A stretch of DNA of 58,166 nucleotides from Lentimicrobiaceae bacterium (lineage in GTDB: Bacteria > Bacteroidota > Bacteroidia > Bacteroidales > UBA4417). Position 1 is the stretch's first letter; the number at the start of each line of letters is the position of its first letter. The DNA is taken from positions 1-58,166 of the forward strand of contig JAQVEX010000007.1 of the NCBI GenBank assembly GCA_028697555.1. The letters run 5' to 3'. The notes beneath the pieces are model-generated. The model saw only the letters and a program-made list of their open reading frames with translations, was not told the DNA's origin and ran no database searches. The position numbers were made by a program, and so were the translations under genes. Positions 36,738 to 45,671 of the stretch are shown here, piece by piece.

Positions 36738-36745
36738 CAAAGGTA
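36738..36745 (-). promoter_or_regulatory. -7 box (TACCTTTG) of the fucosidase gene
   Basis: The minus strand reads TACCTTTG, 59 bases before the fucosidase ATG. It is back-to-back with the plus-strand box at 36772. Confidence 0.55.
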
Positions 36746-36771
36746 ACAACTTTTTATATTGTAAATAAATG

Positions 36772-36779
36772 TATCTTTG
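36772..36779 (+). promoter_or_regulatory. -7 box (TATCTTTG) of the SDR gene
   Basis: TATCTTTG lies 14 bases upstream of the ATG at 36794, implying a leader of about 10 bases. Confidence 0.6.
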
Positions 36780-36793
36780 AACAAAAAATAACG

Positions 36794-37819
36794 ATGATGA
36801 AAAATAGCGGAAAAATACTTGTAACCGGAGGCAGCGGATTGTTAGGTTCTAACGTTGTTCGCAAACTTATTGTCAATGGCTTTGATGTGGTTGTGCTGAT
36901 GCGTTCGGGTAACATTGAAAAAGAAAAATCATTTTTCTTCGGATGTTTCAAAGATGTTACCGATGAGCATTTGGCACGTATTGAATATGCCGAAGGCGAT
37001 GTTAGCGATTATTTTTCGGTATATAATGCTTTGCAAGGTGTTGAGACTGTTATTCACTGTGCCGGAAAAATTTCTTTTGCCAAATCCGACTTCGACGAAA
37101 TGTACAGAACAAATGTTTTGGGAGTAACCAATGTTGTTAATGCTTGTTTGGAAAAAGGAGTGAAAAAGCTGATACATGTCAGCAGTATAGCGGTTTACAG
37201 TACTGATGAAACCAACAAAGAATGTTTAATTACCGAAGAAACGGAGTTTAAAACTGCGAGCAAGAAACACACTTATGCGGTAACTAAGATGCTTGGCGAG
37301 CGTGAAGTATGGAGAGGTATTGCCGAAGGCTTAAATTCGGTAATATTCAATCCGGGAGTAATTACCGGAGCAGGTTGCGGTCCTAAAGCTGTAAATAGTA
37401 TGTTCCCAAATGTAGAAAAATTATTAGGTTTTTATTCAAAAGGTTCTACCGGTTATGTTGATGTTGAAGATGTTGCCGATGCCATTTATTGGGCTTTGAG
37501 TGAAGATGTGAACAACGATAATTTTATTTTGGTCGCCGAAAATATCACAGTAAAAGAACTTCTTACAAGCTTTGCCGATATTTTAAAAATTAAAAAACGA
37601 AAAGTTTACGTAAGCAAATTTGTTTTGTACTTATCGAGCTATATTGAGAGCTTTGTGAGTAAATTGCTGAATAAAAAACCGTTAATGCCTAAAAACTTTG
37701 TAAAATCCCTTACCGAAGGAACCGCTTTTTCGTCGGAAAAATATTTAAAAGCCAGCGGTAAAAGTTTTAAGAGCATAAGTCAGAGTATTGATGAGACTTT
37801 TGTTGCGATTAGCCGTTAG
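36794..37819 (+). CDS. NAD-dependent epimerase/dehydratase (extended SDR)
   Basis: The 341-residue protein has the Rossmann motif KILVTGGSGLLGSNVVRKL (TGxxGxxG), VIHCAGKISF, HVSSIAVYS and the catalytic YAVTK (YxxxK) before MLGERE. The C-terminal substrate region resembles dihydroflavonol reductase and 3-beta-HSD-like members more than sugar epimerases, so the substrate is open. Two adjacent ATGs are possible starts. The last codons (ISR and stop) fall inside a heptad array. Confidence 0.88.
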   Translation: MMKNSGKILVTGGSGLLGSNVVRKLIVNGFDVVVLMRSGNIEKEKSFFFGCFKDVTDEHLARIEYAEGDVSDYFSVYNALQGVETVIHCAGKISFAKSDFDEMYRTNVLGVTNVVNACLEKGVKKLIHVSSIAVYSTDETNKECLITEETEFKTASKKHTYAVTKMLGEREVWRGIAEGLNSVIFNPGVITGAGCGPKAVNSMFPNVEKLLGFYSKGSTGYVDVEDVADAIYWALSEDVNNDNFILVAENITVKELLTSFADILKIKKRKVYVSKFVLYLSSYIESFVSKLLNKKPLMPKNFVKSLTEGTAFSSEKYLKASGKSFKSISQSIDETFVAISR

Positions 37820-37886
37820 CTATTGGCTTTTAGCCATTGGCTAATGAAGCTGATTGCCAACAGCCAACAGCTAAGAGCCAAACGCC
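37807..37886. repeat. Heptad-word array 10 (TTAGCCA/GCCAACA family)
   Basis: GATTAGC, CGTTAGC, TATTGGC, TTTTAGC, CATTGGC, then after TAATGAA the complementary words GCCAACA, GCCAACA, GCTAAGA, GCCAAAC. The first words encode the C-terminal residues and TAG of the SDR gene. Confidence 0.85.
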
Positions 37887-37935
37887 ATTCATCAATCACA
37901 AATCGAAAAATTTTCCCCAATCGTATTTTTTATAT

Positions 37936-37943
37936 TACTTTTG
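37936..37943 (+). promoter_or_regulatory. -7 box (TACTTTTG) of the small membrane protein gene
   Basis: TACTTTTG lies 11 bases before the ATG at 37955. It is preceded by the repeat array, so the array is upstream of the transcript. Confidence 0.6.
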
Positions 37944-37954
37944 TAAAAAAAGTC

Positions 37955-38131
37955 ATGAAATATATAAGGCAGTTAATTATACCTATATTTATTTTCTTGT
38001 TTGCTTTGGTTATGTACTTTATATACATGAAGCAAGACGAGGACAATATGATGTTGATAATACTTGGCGTATCAGCCTTGTATTTATTAGTTAGGTTTTT
38101 ATTAGTACAAAGGAATTTGCGTAAAAAGTAG
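37955..38131 (+). CDS. Small two-pass membrane protein (58 aa), unknown
   Basis: The reading starts at the ATG at 37955: MKYIRQLIIPIFIFLFALVM, a loop KQDEDNM, then a second hydrophobic stretch LIILGVSALYLLVRFLLV and a basic tail QRNLRKK. I know no family for it. A longer frame from 37823 would translate the repeat array and is rejected. An exact -7 box 11 bp upstream and the clean hydrophobic pattern support a real gene. It ends 2 bp before the stop of the convergent RNase H gene. Confidence 0.68.
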   Translation: MKYIRQLIIPIFIFLFALVMYFIYMKQDEDNMMLIILGVSALYLLVRFLLVQRNLRKK

Positions 38132-38133
38132 CG

Positions 38134-38766
38134 TTATTTTCGTCCGTAGTCAGCAGGAATTTCGCCCCAAAGCTCGGTTTCCCATTTTATTATAGGGTTT
38201 TCGACTTCGTTATTGTGTAGCCATTCTATAGCTAAATCAGCTTTTTCGAAGAGTTCTTTATTTAGTTCGGTTCTTTCTAATTTGGTATTTATTTTCTTCT
38301 TTTTCACCCACGACATCGCAGTCCTTGAGTCGCTGTAAAGCGGGAAATCCAACTTGTTTTTCTTTAGCCATGTAAGTCCGGTAACAATAGCCAAAAACTC
38401 GCCCATATTAACTGTTCCCTGTTGAAAAGGACCTCTTCTAAATATTTCGATATTTTCGGGTATTAAAACTCCCCTGTATTCCACAGGACCAATAGCACTT
38501 GAGCAGGCAGCATCAACGCAAAGAGCTTTATTGTTTTTATTGCCAAGTACTTTTTGTATTATATCTGCCGAAGGCTTACCTTTTTTACCGTAGTAATTTT
38601 CGTAGCCTTCGCTGTAAGCTTTCTCAGCTTCTTGTAGTGTAACAAAGCCCATATATTTTGCATCGGCGAAGCCCTTGATGTGTTTTTGGCATTCGTCCCA
38701 CGAACTATATATGCCCGGTTTTATACCTTCCCAAACTACGTAGTAATTATTCTTTTTTTTAGCCAT
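38134..38766 (-). CDS. rnhA: Ribonuclease H with viroplasmin domain
   Basis: The 210-residue protein cuts RNA in RNA-DNA hybrids. The N-terminal ~55 residues form a caulimovirus-VI/viroplasmin-type domain that binds hybrids (KNNYYVVWEGIKPGIYSSWDECQKHIKGF). The RNase H domain has acidic active-site positions in CVDAACS, NMGEFLAI and YSDSRTA. It is the last gene of the operon pfp-cysS-rnhA, 15 bp behind cysS. Confidence 0.9.
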   Translation of the reverse strand: MAKKKNNYYVVWEGIKPGIYSSWDECQKHIKGFADAKYMGFVTLQEAEKAYSEGYENYYGKKGKPSADIIQKVLGNKNNKALCVDAACSSAIGPVEYRGVLIPENIEIFRRGPFQQGTVNMGEFLAIVTGLTWLKKNKLDFPLYSDSRTAMSWVKKKKINTKLERTELNKELFEKADLAIEWLHNNEVENPIIKWETELWGEIPADYGRK

Positions 38767-38781
38767 TTTGTATTGTGGTTT

Positions 38782-40251
38782 CTATGCTTTATCCCACGTA
38801 GTACCTTCTTTGGAGTCTTTTATAGAAATGCCTATTTTCTGGAGTTCATCTCTTATTTCGTCACTCAAAGTCCAATTTTTATCTTTTCTGGCTTGCTCTC
38901 TAATGCTGATAATAATATCCATGAGGTCGTTTGTAAGTTTAGGACTTTCGGCTTCTTGCACGGTTTCAAGTCCCAAAATGTCAAAAACCAAGGAGTTGAG
39001 CAATTTTTTCAGTTCGCTGAGGTCGTTTGCCGATATGGTTTCGTTGCCTGTATTTATATTGTTTATCAGTTTACAAGTATCGAAAATATTTGCAATTAGA
39101 ATTGGTGTGTTAAGGTCGTCGTCTAATGCTGCAAACAACTTGCTTTTTAGTTCGTTAAAATCAAACGATGACTTTTCTGAAGCTTGTAATTGCTCAAGAA
39201 TTTTAAGAGTATCCATTAATCGGGCAAGTCCTTTTTCGGCGGCAAGCAGAGCTTCGTTGCTAAAATCGAGGGTGCTTCTGTAATGTGCTTGCAGGATAAA
39301 GAAACGTATTGTCATAGGCGAATACTCTTTGTGCAGTAGTTCATGCGAACCGCTAAACATTTCGTTAAGCGTAATGAAATTGCCCAAAGATTTACCCATT
39401 TTTTGCCCGTTGATGGTGATTAAGTTGTTGTGCACCCAAAATTTAGCCGGACTGCAACCGTTAGCGGCTATACTTTGAGCTATTTCGCTTTCGTGGTGAG
39501 GGAATAGCAAGTCTAAACCGCCACCGTGAATATCAAATTCTTCGCCTAAATATTTTGCACTCATAGCCGAGCATTCTAAGTGCCAGCCCGGGAATCCGTC
39601 GCTCCATTCCGATTTCCATCGCATTATATGTTCGGGATTAGCTTTTTTCCACAATGCAAAGTCGAAGCTGTTACGTTTTTCGTCCTGACCTTGCAAGTCG
39701 CGGGTATTGGAAATAAGGTCTTCTAATCTTCTGCCCGACAGTACGCCGTAGTTATGTTTGGTGTTATATTTTTCTACGTCGAAGTAAACAGAGCCGTTAC
39801 TTTTGTACGCCATTCCATTTTCCAATATTTTTTCAATCAATTCGATTTGTTCGGGTATATGTCCCGAAGCTCTCGGCTCGATGCTTGGTTTGAGTACATT
39901 TAGCTTGTGCATAGCTTCATGGTAGCTATCGGTGTAGAATTGAGCAATTTCCATGGGTTCCAACTGTTCCAAGCGAGCTTTTTTGCCGATTTTATCTTCG
40001 CCGTCGTCCATGTCGTTTTCAAGGTGTCCGACATCGGTAATGTTTCTAACGTATCTGACCTTATAACCTTTATATTTTAAATATCTGAATAAAATATCGA
40101 AGGTAATTGCCGGACGAGCGTGTCCTAAGTGCGGTTCGCCGTAGACGGTAGGACCACAAACGTACATGCCCACATGAGGCGGATTTATAGGTGTGAATAT
40201 TTGTTTTTTTCGTGTAAGCGTGTTGTATAAAACCAAATCTGTATTTTCCAT
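38782..40251 (-). CDS. cysS: Cysteinyl-tRNA synthetase
   Basis: The 489-residue class I synthetase charges tRNA-Cys. The first zinc ligand lies in [19 protein letters not shown], where HLGH is the HIGH motif. Further zinc-site text is [15 protein letters not shown] and [17 protein letters not shown] is the KMSKS motif with G in place of S. The C-terminal DALR-type helical domain ends near TTWDKA. It sits 27 bp behind pfp and 15 bp ahead of rnhA. Confidence 0.97.
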   Translation of the reverse strand: MENTDLVLYNTLTRKKQIFTPINPPHVGMYVCGPTVYGEPHLGHARPAITFDILFRYLKYKGYKVRYVRNITDVGHLENDMDDGEDKIGKKARLEQLEPMEIAQFYTDSYHEAMHKLNVLKPSIEPRASGHIPEQIELIEKILENGMAYKSNGSVYFDVEKYNTKHNYGVLSGRRLEDLISNTRDLQGQDEKRNSFDFALWKKANPEHIMRWKSEWSDGFPGWHLECSAMSAKYLGEEFDIHGGGLDLLFPHHESEIAQSIAANGCSPAKFWVHNNLITINGQKMGKSLGNFITLNEMFSGSHELLHKEYSPMTIRFFILQAHYRSTLDFSNEALLAAEKGLARLMDTLKILEQLQASEKSSFDFNELKSKLFAALDDDLNTPILIANIFDTCKLINNINTGNETISANDLSELKKLLNSLVFDILGLETVQEAESPKLTNDLMDIIISIREQARKDKNWTLSDEIRDELQKIGISIKDSKEGTTWDKA

Positions 40252-40278
40252 GTAAAAATTGTTTTTATGAGGTAAAAC

Positions 40279-41493
40279 TTACCAATTCAAGATGTTTGAA
40301 ATCAAGTAATGTTCCGGATTTTTCAAAAATTTTGAAGCTTTTTTCAAATCCTTTTTTTCTAAATAATGCTGTGCTTTAAAAACCATTTGAAAGCGTTGGC
40401 TTTCGATGTTAACCGAGCGTGGAAGTATTTTTCCGTTTTTATCTTCAAGGTCTTTTAAAAATATAGGTGCAATGTCGCCCAATGCGTTGCTTGTAACAAT
40501 ACATGCATTATGACCTTGGTCGAATAGGGTTTTAACTCCCAAACCTAAGAGACTACAATACAACAAATCGGCTGCAGTAGGCGAGGCACACCTGATTTCG
40601 TAACCTATTTCAACGGGACGACTTTTTACGACTAAGTCTAACTGTTTGAGTTTAACTTGCAGTAAAATATTATATATATGCGCCTTGCTGACCGCTCCTA
40701 ATTCGGGGTGTCCGTGTTCGTCGTAGGTAAATTGTATTCCCGATGATTCCAAATCGCTTTCGTCTAACAAATTAAAAATACCTTCGCTAATTATGGCTAC
40801 ACCATAATTGATGTTTAAAATTTTTCGTTTAACTATAGATGAAACTATGAGGTCGGTAATCTTGTCTAATGTTAGTTGGGTTTTGTTAAACATTTCGGGG
40901 ATAATGATAAGCGGGTAATGGCAGGCTGCACCAATGCCAAAAGCTAAGTGTCCGGCTTCTCTACCCATTGCCGAAACAACAAACCAGTTGCCCGACGAGC
41001 GTGCATCTTCGTAAACGGTTGTTCCAATTCTAACGCCTTCTGCTTTGGCGCTGGCATATCCGAAAGTCGACTGTCCTTCGGGTAAGGGAAGGTCGTTGTC
41101 TATAGTTTTAGGAACGTGTATGTTAAGAACATTTAAGTCGTTTTTTAACAAAAACTTTGAAATTCTATTTGCTGTGGAGGCTGTATCGTCGCCGCCAATA
41201 GTTACCAAAAGTTTTATATTGTTTTCGACAAAAAAGTCGGTTTTAAATTCTATGTCCGAAGGTTTGTAGCGGCTCATAACAAGTACCGATCCACCCAAAT
41301 TGATTATACGGTCGGCGTACGAAAAGTCAATATCAATGGTTTCGGCTTTGCCGTTGAACAAGTTTTTGTAGCCTTCGTGTAAGCCAATAACTCTGTAACC
41401 GTCGCGTAAAAACACTTTAGAAATTGTACTTATTACGGTGTTAATTCCGGGAGCTGGTCCACCGCCGGCTAGTATTAAAATTGATTTCTTCAT
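40279..41493 (-). CDS. pfp: 6-phosphofructokinase, pyrophosphate-dependent type
   Basis: The 404-residue enzyme phosphorylates fructose 6-phosphate. Residues that separate the donors are visible: GGDDT at 100-104 (second Asp blocks ATP; ATP enzymes have GGDGS) and PKTIDND at 128-134 (Lys in place of Gly of PGTIDND). Both point to PPi as phosphoryl donor, making the step reversible. The N-terminal GGGPAPGIN is the family phosphate loop. It heads the operon with cysS and rnhA. A -7 box lies 39 bp upstream. Confidence 0.92.
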   Translation of the reverse strand: MKKSILILAGGGPAPGINTVISTISKVFLRDGYRVIGLHEGYKNLFNGKAETIDIDFSYADRIINLGGSVLVMSRYKPSDIEFKTDFFVENNIKLLVTIGGDDTASTANRISKFLLKNDLNVLNIHVPKTIDNDLPLPEGQSTFGYASAKAEGVRIGTTVYEDARSSGNWFVVSAMGREAGHLAFGIGAACHYPLIIIPEMFNKTQLTLDKITDLIVSSIVKRKILNINYGVAIISEGIFNLLDESDLESSGIQFTYDEHGHPELGAVSKAHIYNILLQVKLKQLDLVVKSRPVEIGYEIRCASPTAADLLYCSLLGLGVKTLFDQGHNACIVTSNALGDIAPIFLKDLEDKNGKILPRSVNIESQRFQMVFKAQHYLEKKDLKKASKFLKNPEHYLISNILNW

Positions 41494-41532
41494 AGTTTAT
41501 ACTTATGCTTTGCGTAAATGTATTTATCGCTG

Positions 41533-41540
41533 CAAAAATA
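41533..41540 (-). promoter_or_regulatory. -7 box (TATTTTTG) of pfp-cysS-rnhA
   Basis: The minus strand reads TATTTTTG, 39 bases before the pfp ATG. Confidence 0.5.
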
Positions 41541-41575
41541 ATAAAAATATGTGCAACTCTTAAACAATTAATAAA

Positions 41576-41676
41576 GTTGCGTGGTGCGGGTTGCGTGTTA
41601 CGTGGTGGCTTTTAGCCATTAGCTCTTGGCTATTAGCCAAAGTTAGCCAACGGCTAAGAGCCAAAAGCTAATAGCT
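41576..41676. repeat. Heptad-word array 11 (GTTGCGT and TTAGCCA families)
   Basis: GTTGCGT, GGTGCGG, GTTGCGT, GTTACGT, GGTGGCT change into TTTAGCC, ATTAGCT, CTTGGCT, ATTAGCC, then into the complement GTTAGCC, AACGGCT, AAGAGCC, AAAAGCT, AATAGCT. Left and right parts of the GGCTA words can pair. It lies between divergent pfp and the radical SAM gene. Confidence 0.84.
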
Positions 41677-41733
41677 TAATGATACGAATAACATGAAATA
41701 TGACGAAAAATGAGCAATTTTCAGTCAAAATAT

Positions 41734-41741
41734 TATTTTTG
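41734..41741 (+). promoter_or_regulatory. -7 box (TATTTTTG) of the radical SAM gene
   Basis: TATTTTTG ends only 4 bases before the ATG at 41746, so the transcript would start at or next to the start codon (leaderless). The longer frame from 41710 would overlap the box. Confidence 0.5.
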
Positions 41742-41745
41742 TTCT

Positions 41746-42675
41746 ATGAGTAAAACCGAAAGATATTACAGCTTTACCAAATTTTTGAGAGAAAGATTTG
41801 GAGCCAGAGTTCAGAAATTGGCTATAGATGCCGGTTTTACCTGTCCCAATCGTGATGGGAGTAAATCGTATGGAGGTTGTACTTATTGCAATAATTCGGC
41901 TTTTAATCCTTCGTATTGCACACCCGAAAAATCAATTGCTCAGCAAATAGAGGAAGGGATTGAGTTTCATAAAAGAAGATACAGGCGAGCCGTAGGGTAT
42001 TTGGCTTATTTTCAGGCTTTTTCCAATACATACGCACCTCTAAACGAGTTGAAACAAAAATATGCTCAGGCATTGCAAAACGAGCAGGTTTTAGGTATTG
42101 TTATCGGCACACGCCCCGATTGTGTTGATGATGAAAAGTTGGACTACTTATCGGAGTTGAACAAAACACATTTCGTATCAATTGAATACGGCATAGAATC
42201 GTGTTACAATCAGACATTAGAAAAAATAAACAGATGCCATAGTTTTGAAGATACGCAGTTGGCAATAGTAAAAACTGCCGAAAGAGGTATTCATGTTGGA
42301 GGTCATATTATTTTTGGCTTGCCGGGCGAAACTGAAGAGATGATGATGCAAGAAGCGGAAATTTTGTCGCAATTACCTTTAAATTCAATAAAATTTCATC
42401 AGTTACAAATTTTTAAAAATACGCCGATGGCTCAAATGTTTAAGGATAATCCTTCGGAATTTAAGTTGTTTGAGCTGCAGCAATATATTAGTTTTATAGT
42501 CGGTTTTTGCGAGAAATTACGACCCGATATTGCCATAGAGCGTTTTAGTAGCGAGGCTCCGCCATCGTTTTTGGTTAATTCTCCGTGGAGCAACCTACGC
42601 ACCGACCAGATTTTAAACTTGATAAAGAAGGAGTTTGTTGTTCGGGATACTTACCAAGGGGTTTACTTCAATTAG
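41746..42675 (+). CDS. Radical SAM protein, TIGR01212/YhcC family
   Basis: The protein has 309 residues from the ATG at 41746. The radical SAM cysteines are in CPNRDGSKSYGGCTYCNN (C-x-C spacing of the YhcC type, CxxxxxxxxxxCxxC). Further family text is GTRPDCVDDEKLDYL, YGIESC, GRGIHVGGHIIFGLPGE-like and LPLNSIKFHQLQ. Members bind a [4Fe-4S] cluster and S-adenosylmethionine, but the substrate is unknown. The final FN and TAG are written in the heptad word CAATTAG of the following array. Confidence 0.9.
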   Translation: MSKTERYYSFTKFLRERFGARVQKLAIDAGFTCPNRDGSKSYGGCTYCNNSAFNPSYCTPEKSIAQQIEEGIEFHKRRYRRAVGYLAYFQAFSNTYAPLNELKQKYAQALQNEQVLGIVIGTRPDCVDDEKLDYLSELNKTHFVSIEYGIESCYNQTLEKINRCHSFEDTQLAIVKTAERGIHVGGHIIFGLPGETEEMMMQEAEILSQLPLNSIKFHQLQIFKNTPMAQMFKDNPSEFKLFELQQYISFIVGFCEKLRPDIAIERFSSEAPPSFLVNSPWSNLRTDQILNLIKKEFVVRDTYQGVYFN

Positions 42676-42853
42676 CAATTAACAATTAACAATGAGTTCT
42701 GAAGTTTCGGGATTACGTGGTGCGGGTTACGTGGTACGTGTTGCGTGTTGCGTATATTTCTTAGAACTTCTAACTTCGGTTTTCCGACTTCAGTCTTCCG
42801 ACTTCACCAGCCAACAGCTAACAGCTAACGGCTAAAAGCCAACAGCCAACGGC
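42669..42853. repeat. Heptad-word array 12 (CAATTAA, GTTGCGT, AACTTCT, ACAGCTA families)
   Basis: CAATTAG, CAATTAA, CAATTAA, CAATGAG; then GGTGCGG, GTTACGT, GGTACGT, GTTGCGT; then AACTTCT, AACTTCG, GACTTCA, GACTTCA; then ACAGCTA, ACAGCTA, ACGGCTA, AAAGCCA, ACAGCCA, ACGGCAC. Four word families follow each other in nearly one register. The first word carries the stop codon of the radical SAM gene. Confidence 0.86.
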
Positions 42854-42891
42854 ACGTGAACGTAAGCGAATTTACCACAATTAGTTCTACA

Positions 42892-43584
42892 TCAATTTTC
42901 ACTAATAAAAAGTCTATAACCTATACCGTGAACACTTTCAATTTTAATATTTTCGTCTTCAACAAGCAATTTTCTGAGTTTAGATATAAACACATCTAAT
43001 CTGCGGCTGGAAAAGAAAGTGTCGTTTTCCCAAACGTATTCTTGTATATCTTCACGTTTGCATATTTGATTTATATTTAAACAAAGATATTCAAGCACTT
43101 TGGCTTCGCGGTGTGTAAGTTTATTTTTGCTATCGGCGTAGCTGAGTACGCGAGCAGAAGGACAAAAAGAATATTCGCCGATTATAAATTCATTTTTGGA
43201 TTGTTTAGGGCTGCTTATATTGCTTCGTTTCAAAAATATTTTAATTTTCAGAACGAGTTCGTCAATACTGTACGGCTTAGTAATGTAGTCGTCGGCACCT
43301 ATTGTCAATCCTTTAAGCTTGCTGTCTAAGGTTGTTTTAGCCGACAAAAATATAATCGGTACCGATTTATTTTTCTTTCTGATGATAGATGCTATCTCGT
43401 ACCCGTCGATGTCGGGTAGCATGATATCGAGAATGACTATGTCGTACTCGTTTTGCTTTATATTTTTTATAGCCGAATTGCCGTCGGCGCAGTGAGTAAC
43501 GTCAAAGCCTTGGTTTCTCAATTGGTCTGATGTCAGAAAAGCCAAACTATGGTCGTCTTCTACGTATAATATTTTTTTTGTCAT
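42892..43584 (-). CDS. OmpR/PhoB-type response regulator (RprY-like)
   Basis: The 230-residue protein has a receiver domain with the acidic pocket YVEDD, the phospho-acceptor Asp in VILDIMLPDIDGYE, SAK and the final K in DYITKPYS. The C-terminal winged helix includes LTHREAKVLEYLCLN and RRLDVFISKLRKLL...VHGIGYRL. It overlaps the kinase gene by 38 bp, so the pair is translationally coupled. The arrangement and sequence style recall the Bacteroides RprX-RprY pair; the regulon is not evident here. Confidence 0.92.
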   Translation of the reverse strand: MTKKILYVEDDHSLAFLTSDQLRNQGFDVTHCADGNSAIKNIKQNEYDIVILDIMLPDIDGYEIASIIRKKNKSVPIIFLSAKTTLDSKLKGLTIGADDYITKPYSIDELVLKIKIFLKRSNISSPKQSKNEFIIGEYSFCPSARVLSYADSKNKLTHREAKVLEYLCLNINQICKREDIQEYVWENDTFFSSRRLDVFISKLRKLLVEDENIKIESVHGIGYRLFISEN

Positions 43585-44845
43585 TTTTTAGGTAAATTTC
43601 TATTGTAAAACAAGTTCCCTCGTGGAGTTTACTGTCGAGTTTTATTTTCCAGCCATGTGCTGCACACATTGTTTTAACGTAAAACAAGCCCAATCCGTAA
43701 CCTTTAACTTTATCGGTTTTGCTTGGGATACGGAAAAACTTATCGAAGATTAATTTCTTGTATTCTTCCGGAATGCCTTCGCCGTTGTCGGTAATTTTAA
43801 TTTCAACTTTTTTGTCGGTACGTGCACAAGAAATCTCAACAATTGCATTTTCGCCCGAATATTTTGCAGCGTTGTCTATCAGATTATAAAAAATATTTTT
43901 GGCATGAACTAAATCGGCTCTTATTGGCGGAATATTTTCGCATAAATTAAGTTTAATATCAACAGTGTAAACAGCTTGAATGGTTTCTGAAAGTTCTCTT
44001 AGTATTCTATTTATGTTAACTTTTTGCAGATTAAGTTGTATGTTTTTTTTATCGATAGTAGCTATTTGCAGTATTTTGTTGACCTGTTCGCTAAGTCTGC
44101 TGGCTTCTTGCTTTATTATATTAGTGTATGTTGAAACTTTTTCGGTCGACATTTTTGAATACTTATTATGGTCGGATAAAACATCAGAAGCTATTAAAAC
44201 AGCCGAAATAGGAGTTTTAAATTCGTGTGTCATGTTGTTGATGAAGTCTTTTTGTAGTTCCGACATTTTTTTTTGTTTTAAAATAACCCATAGGGAATAT
44301 AAGAAAAACCAAATAGCCGTAAGAATTACAACTAACAGAAAAAACCACAGGTACATATTTGAAAATACGTAGTTTTTATGTTTTGGGAAGTAAACACCGA
44401 AGTACAACTCGTAGTCATCGTACAGTGGCATTATGTAGCTTTTTTTACTGATTTTTTTTGTACCGTCGGCATCAAAATAGGCTCCGTATTCCATGGTTTT
44501 GGTTACGCAGTTGTATATAGCGTACTCGTAGTCGGAATTAACGTTGTTTTTCGAAAATTCTATTTTCAGAAGTTGTTCAATTATGCTTTTGTCGATATTG
44601 CTATTCAAATCAATAACATAGTAGTTTGAATTTACTTTATGCACAGGATTATGCGTAGTAGGTTGCGAGTTGTTGATTTTATATATCTGATTGGCAACAT
44701 TCTGTAAAGAAACCGTAACTTTATCAACAAATTGATGTTCTTGATTTCTCCACTCTTTGCTAATAAAAAGGGCTTGCATTACTATTACACCTACTATAAA
44801 AACAGCACCTAAGGTTATTATTATTCGTATTTTTTTGTTTTTCAT
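43547..44845 (-). CDS. Sensor histidine kinase (RprX-like)
   Basis: The 432-residue inner-membrane kinase has membrane segments at about 8-28 and 165-190, enclosing a ~135-residue periplasmic sensor region without a named domain. The H-box MTHEFKTPISAVLIAS carries the phospho-His. The ATPase part has NLIDNAAKYSG (N box), DNGEGIPEE (G1), and GYGLGLFYVK (G2). It is transcribed ahead of its regulator with a 38-bp overlap. A near-consensus box TATCTTTA on the minus strand (44902-44909) with CAAA 16 bp upstream could be the promoter. Confidence 0.92.
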   Translation of the reverse strand: MKNKKIRIIITLGAVFIVGVIVMQALFISKEWRNQEHQFVDKVTVSLQNVANQIYKINNSQPTTHNPVHKVNSNYYVIDLNSNIDKSIIEQLLKIEFSKNNVNSDYEYAIYNCVTKTMEYGAYFDADGTKKISKKSYIMPLYDDYELYFGVYFPKHKNYVFSNMYLWFFLLVVILTAIWFFLYSLWVILKQKKMSELQKDFINNMTHEFKTPISAVLIASDVLSDHNKYSKMSTEKVSTYTNIIKQEASRLSEQVNKILQIATIDKKNIQLNLQKVNINRILRELSETIQAVYTVDIKLNLCENIPPIRADLVHAKNIFYNLIDNAAKYSGENAIVEISCARTDKKVEIKITDNGEGIPEEYKKLIFDKFFRIPSKTDKVKGYGLGLFYVKTMCAAHGWKIKLDSKLHEGTCFTIEIYLKNDKKNIIRRRRP

Positions 44846-45242
44846 ATTTCATTGCTGCTTTGGTGAGAAATTATTTTCGTTTCTCGATAATTGCAAGAGC
44901 ATAAAGATAAATAATTTACATAAATCAAAAATTTCTCAATCGTAGAATTTAAAAAAAGAGCTTTAATTATTTAAATATCAAGGATATGAAAGGATAAAAG
45001 GTTATTTATAAAAAATGTTCCATATGAATCAATCAATAAAAAATAAAAAAATAATAAGTGGTAATTTTTCGCTCAATCTCAATAGTATCAGTAGAAACCG
45101 AAAGGTAATAATTAAATTACAAGCTCTCGCTTTACAAAATTTTACAAAATAATTTGAGTATTTGTGCGTTTTGCACGAATTTTGCAACAAAATGTATAAT
45201 AAAATATATAAATTAACACAGAATATTAAAAGATACCATACA
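44846..45242. other. 397-bp divergent intergenic region, no gene seen
   Basis: It lies between the kinase (-) and DUF1573 gene (+). It contains a possible kinase promoter (minus-strand TATCTTTA at 44902-44909), a tandem TTTACAAAAT pair (45131-45150), and two adjacent small hairpins, GTGC/GCAC (45164-45176) and ATTTTG/CAAAAT (45179-45193), upstream of DUF1573. No consensus -7 box was found for the plus-strand gene. Confidence 0.45.
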
Positions 45243-45671
45243 ATGAAAAAATTTATCTTAACATCGTTAATCATATTATTTGTAGTAAGTTATTCATTTG
45301 CTCAAGAGGTTAGACCCGGAGTTGGAACTTCGGCACAAGTTGAAAACGTAAATTTACCTATAGCCGAATACAATACTCTAACTTATGATTATGGCAATAT
45401 CGAGCAAGGTACACCCAAAGAGGCAACCTTCGTTTTGACAAATAAAGGCAGAGAGCCGCTTATAATTACAAGTGCACGAGCCAGTTGCGGATGTACCAAC
45501 TTAAAATACTCACGCGAACCCATTTTGTCGGGCAAAGAAACTGTAATTTCGGTTACCTACAACGCCGCAGCTATGGGCAATTTCCTCAAAACCGTAACAG
45601 TAACAACAAATGCCGATGATAAACCTGTAGTTTTGAAAATTAAAGGACAGGTTGTTGCGAAGAAAGAATAG
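45243..45671 (+). CDS. Secreted DUF1573 protein
   Basis: The protein has 142 residues from the ATG at 45243, which gives a clean signal peptide (MKKFILTSLIILFVVSYSFAQ). An upstream in-frame ATG at 45162 would add residues with no signal. The mature part is an immunoglobulin-like DUF1573 domain: YDYGNIEQGTPKEATFVLTN, then PLIITSARASCGCTNLKY with the conserved CGCT. DUF1573 proteins are common in Bacteroidetes surface and envelope contexts; the function is unknown. A heptad array starts right after the stop codon. Confidence 0.87.
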   Translation: MKKFILTSLIILFVVSYSFAQEVRPGVGTSAQVENVNLPIAEYNTLTYDYGNIEQGTPKEATFVLTNKGREPLIITSARASCGCTNLKYSREPILSGKETVISVTYNAAAMGNFLKTVTVTTNADDKPVVLKIKGQVVAKKE

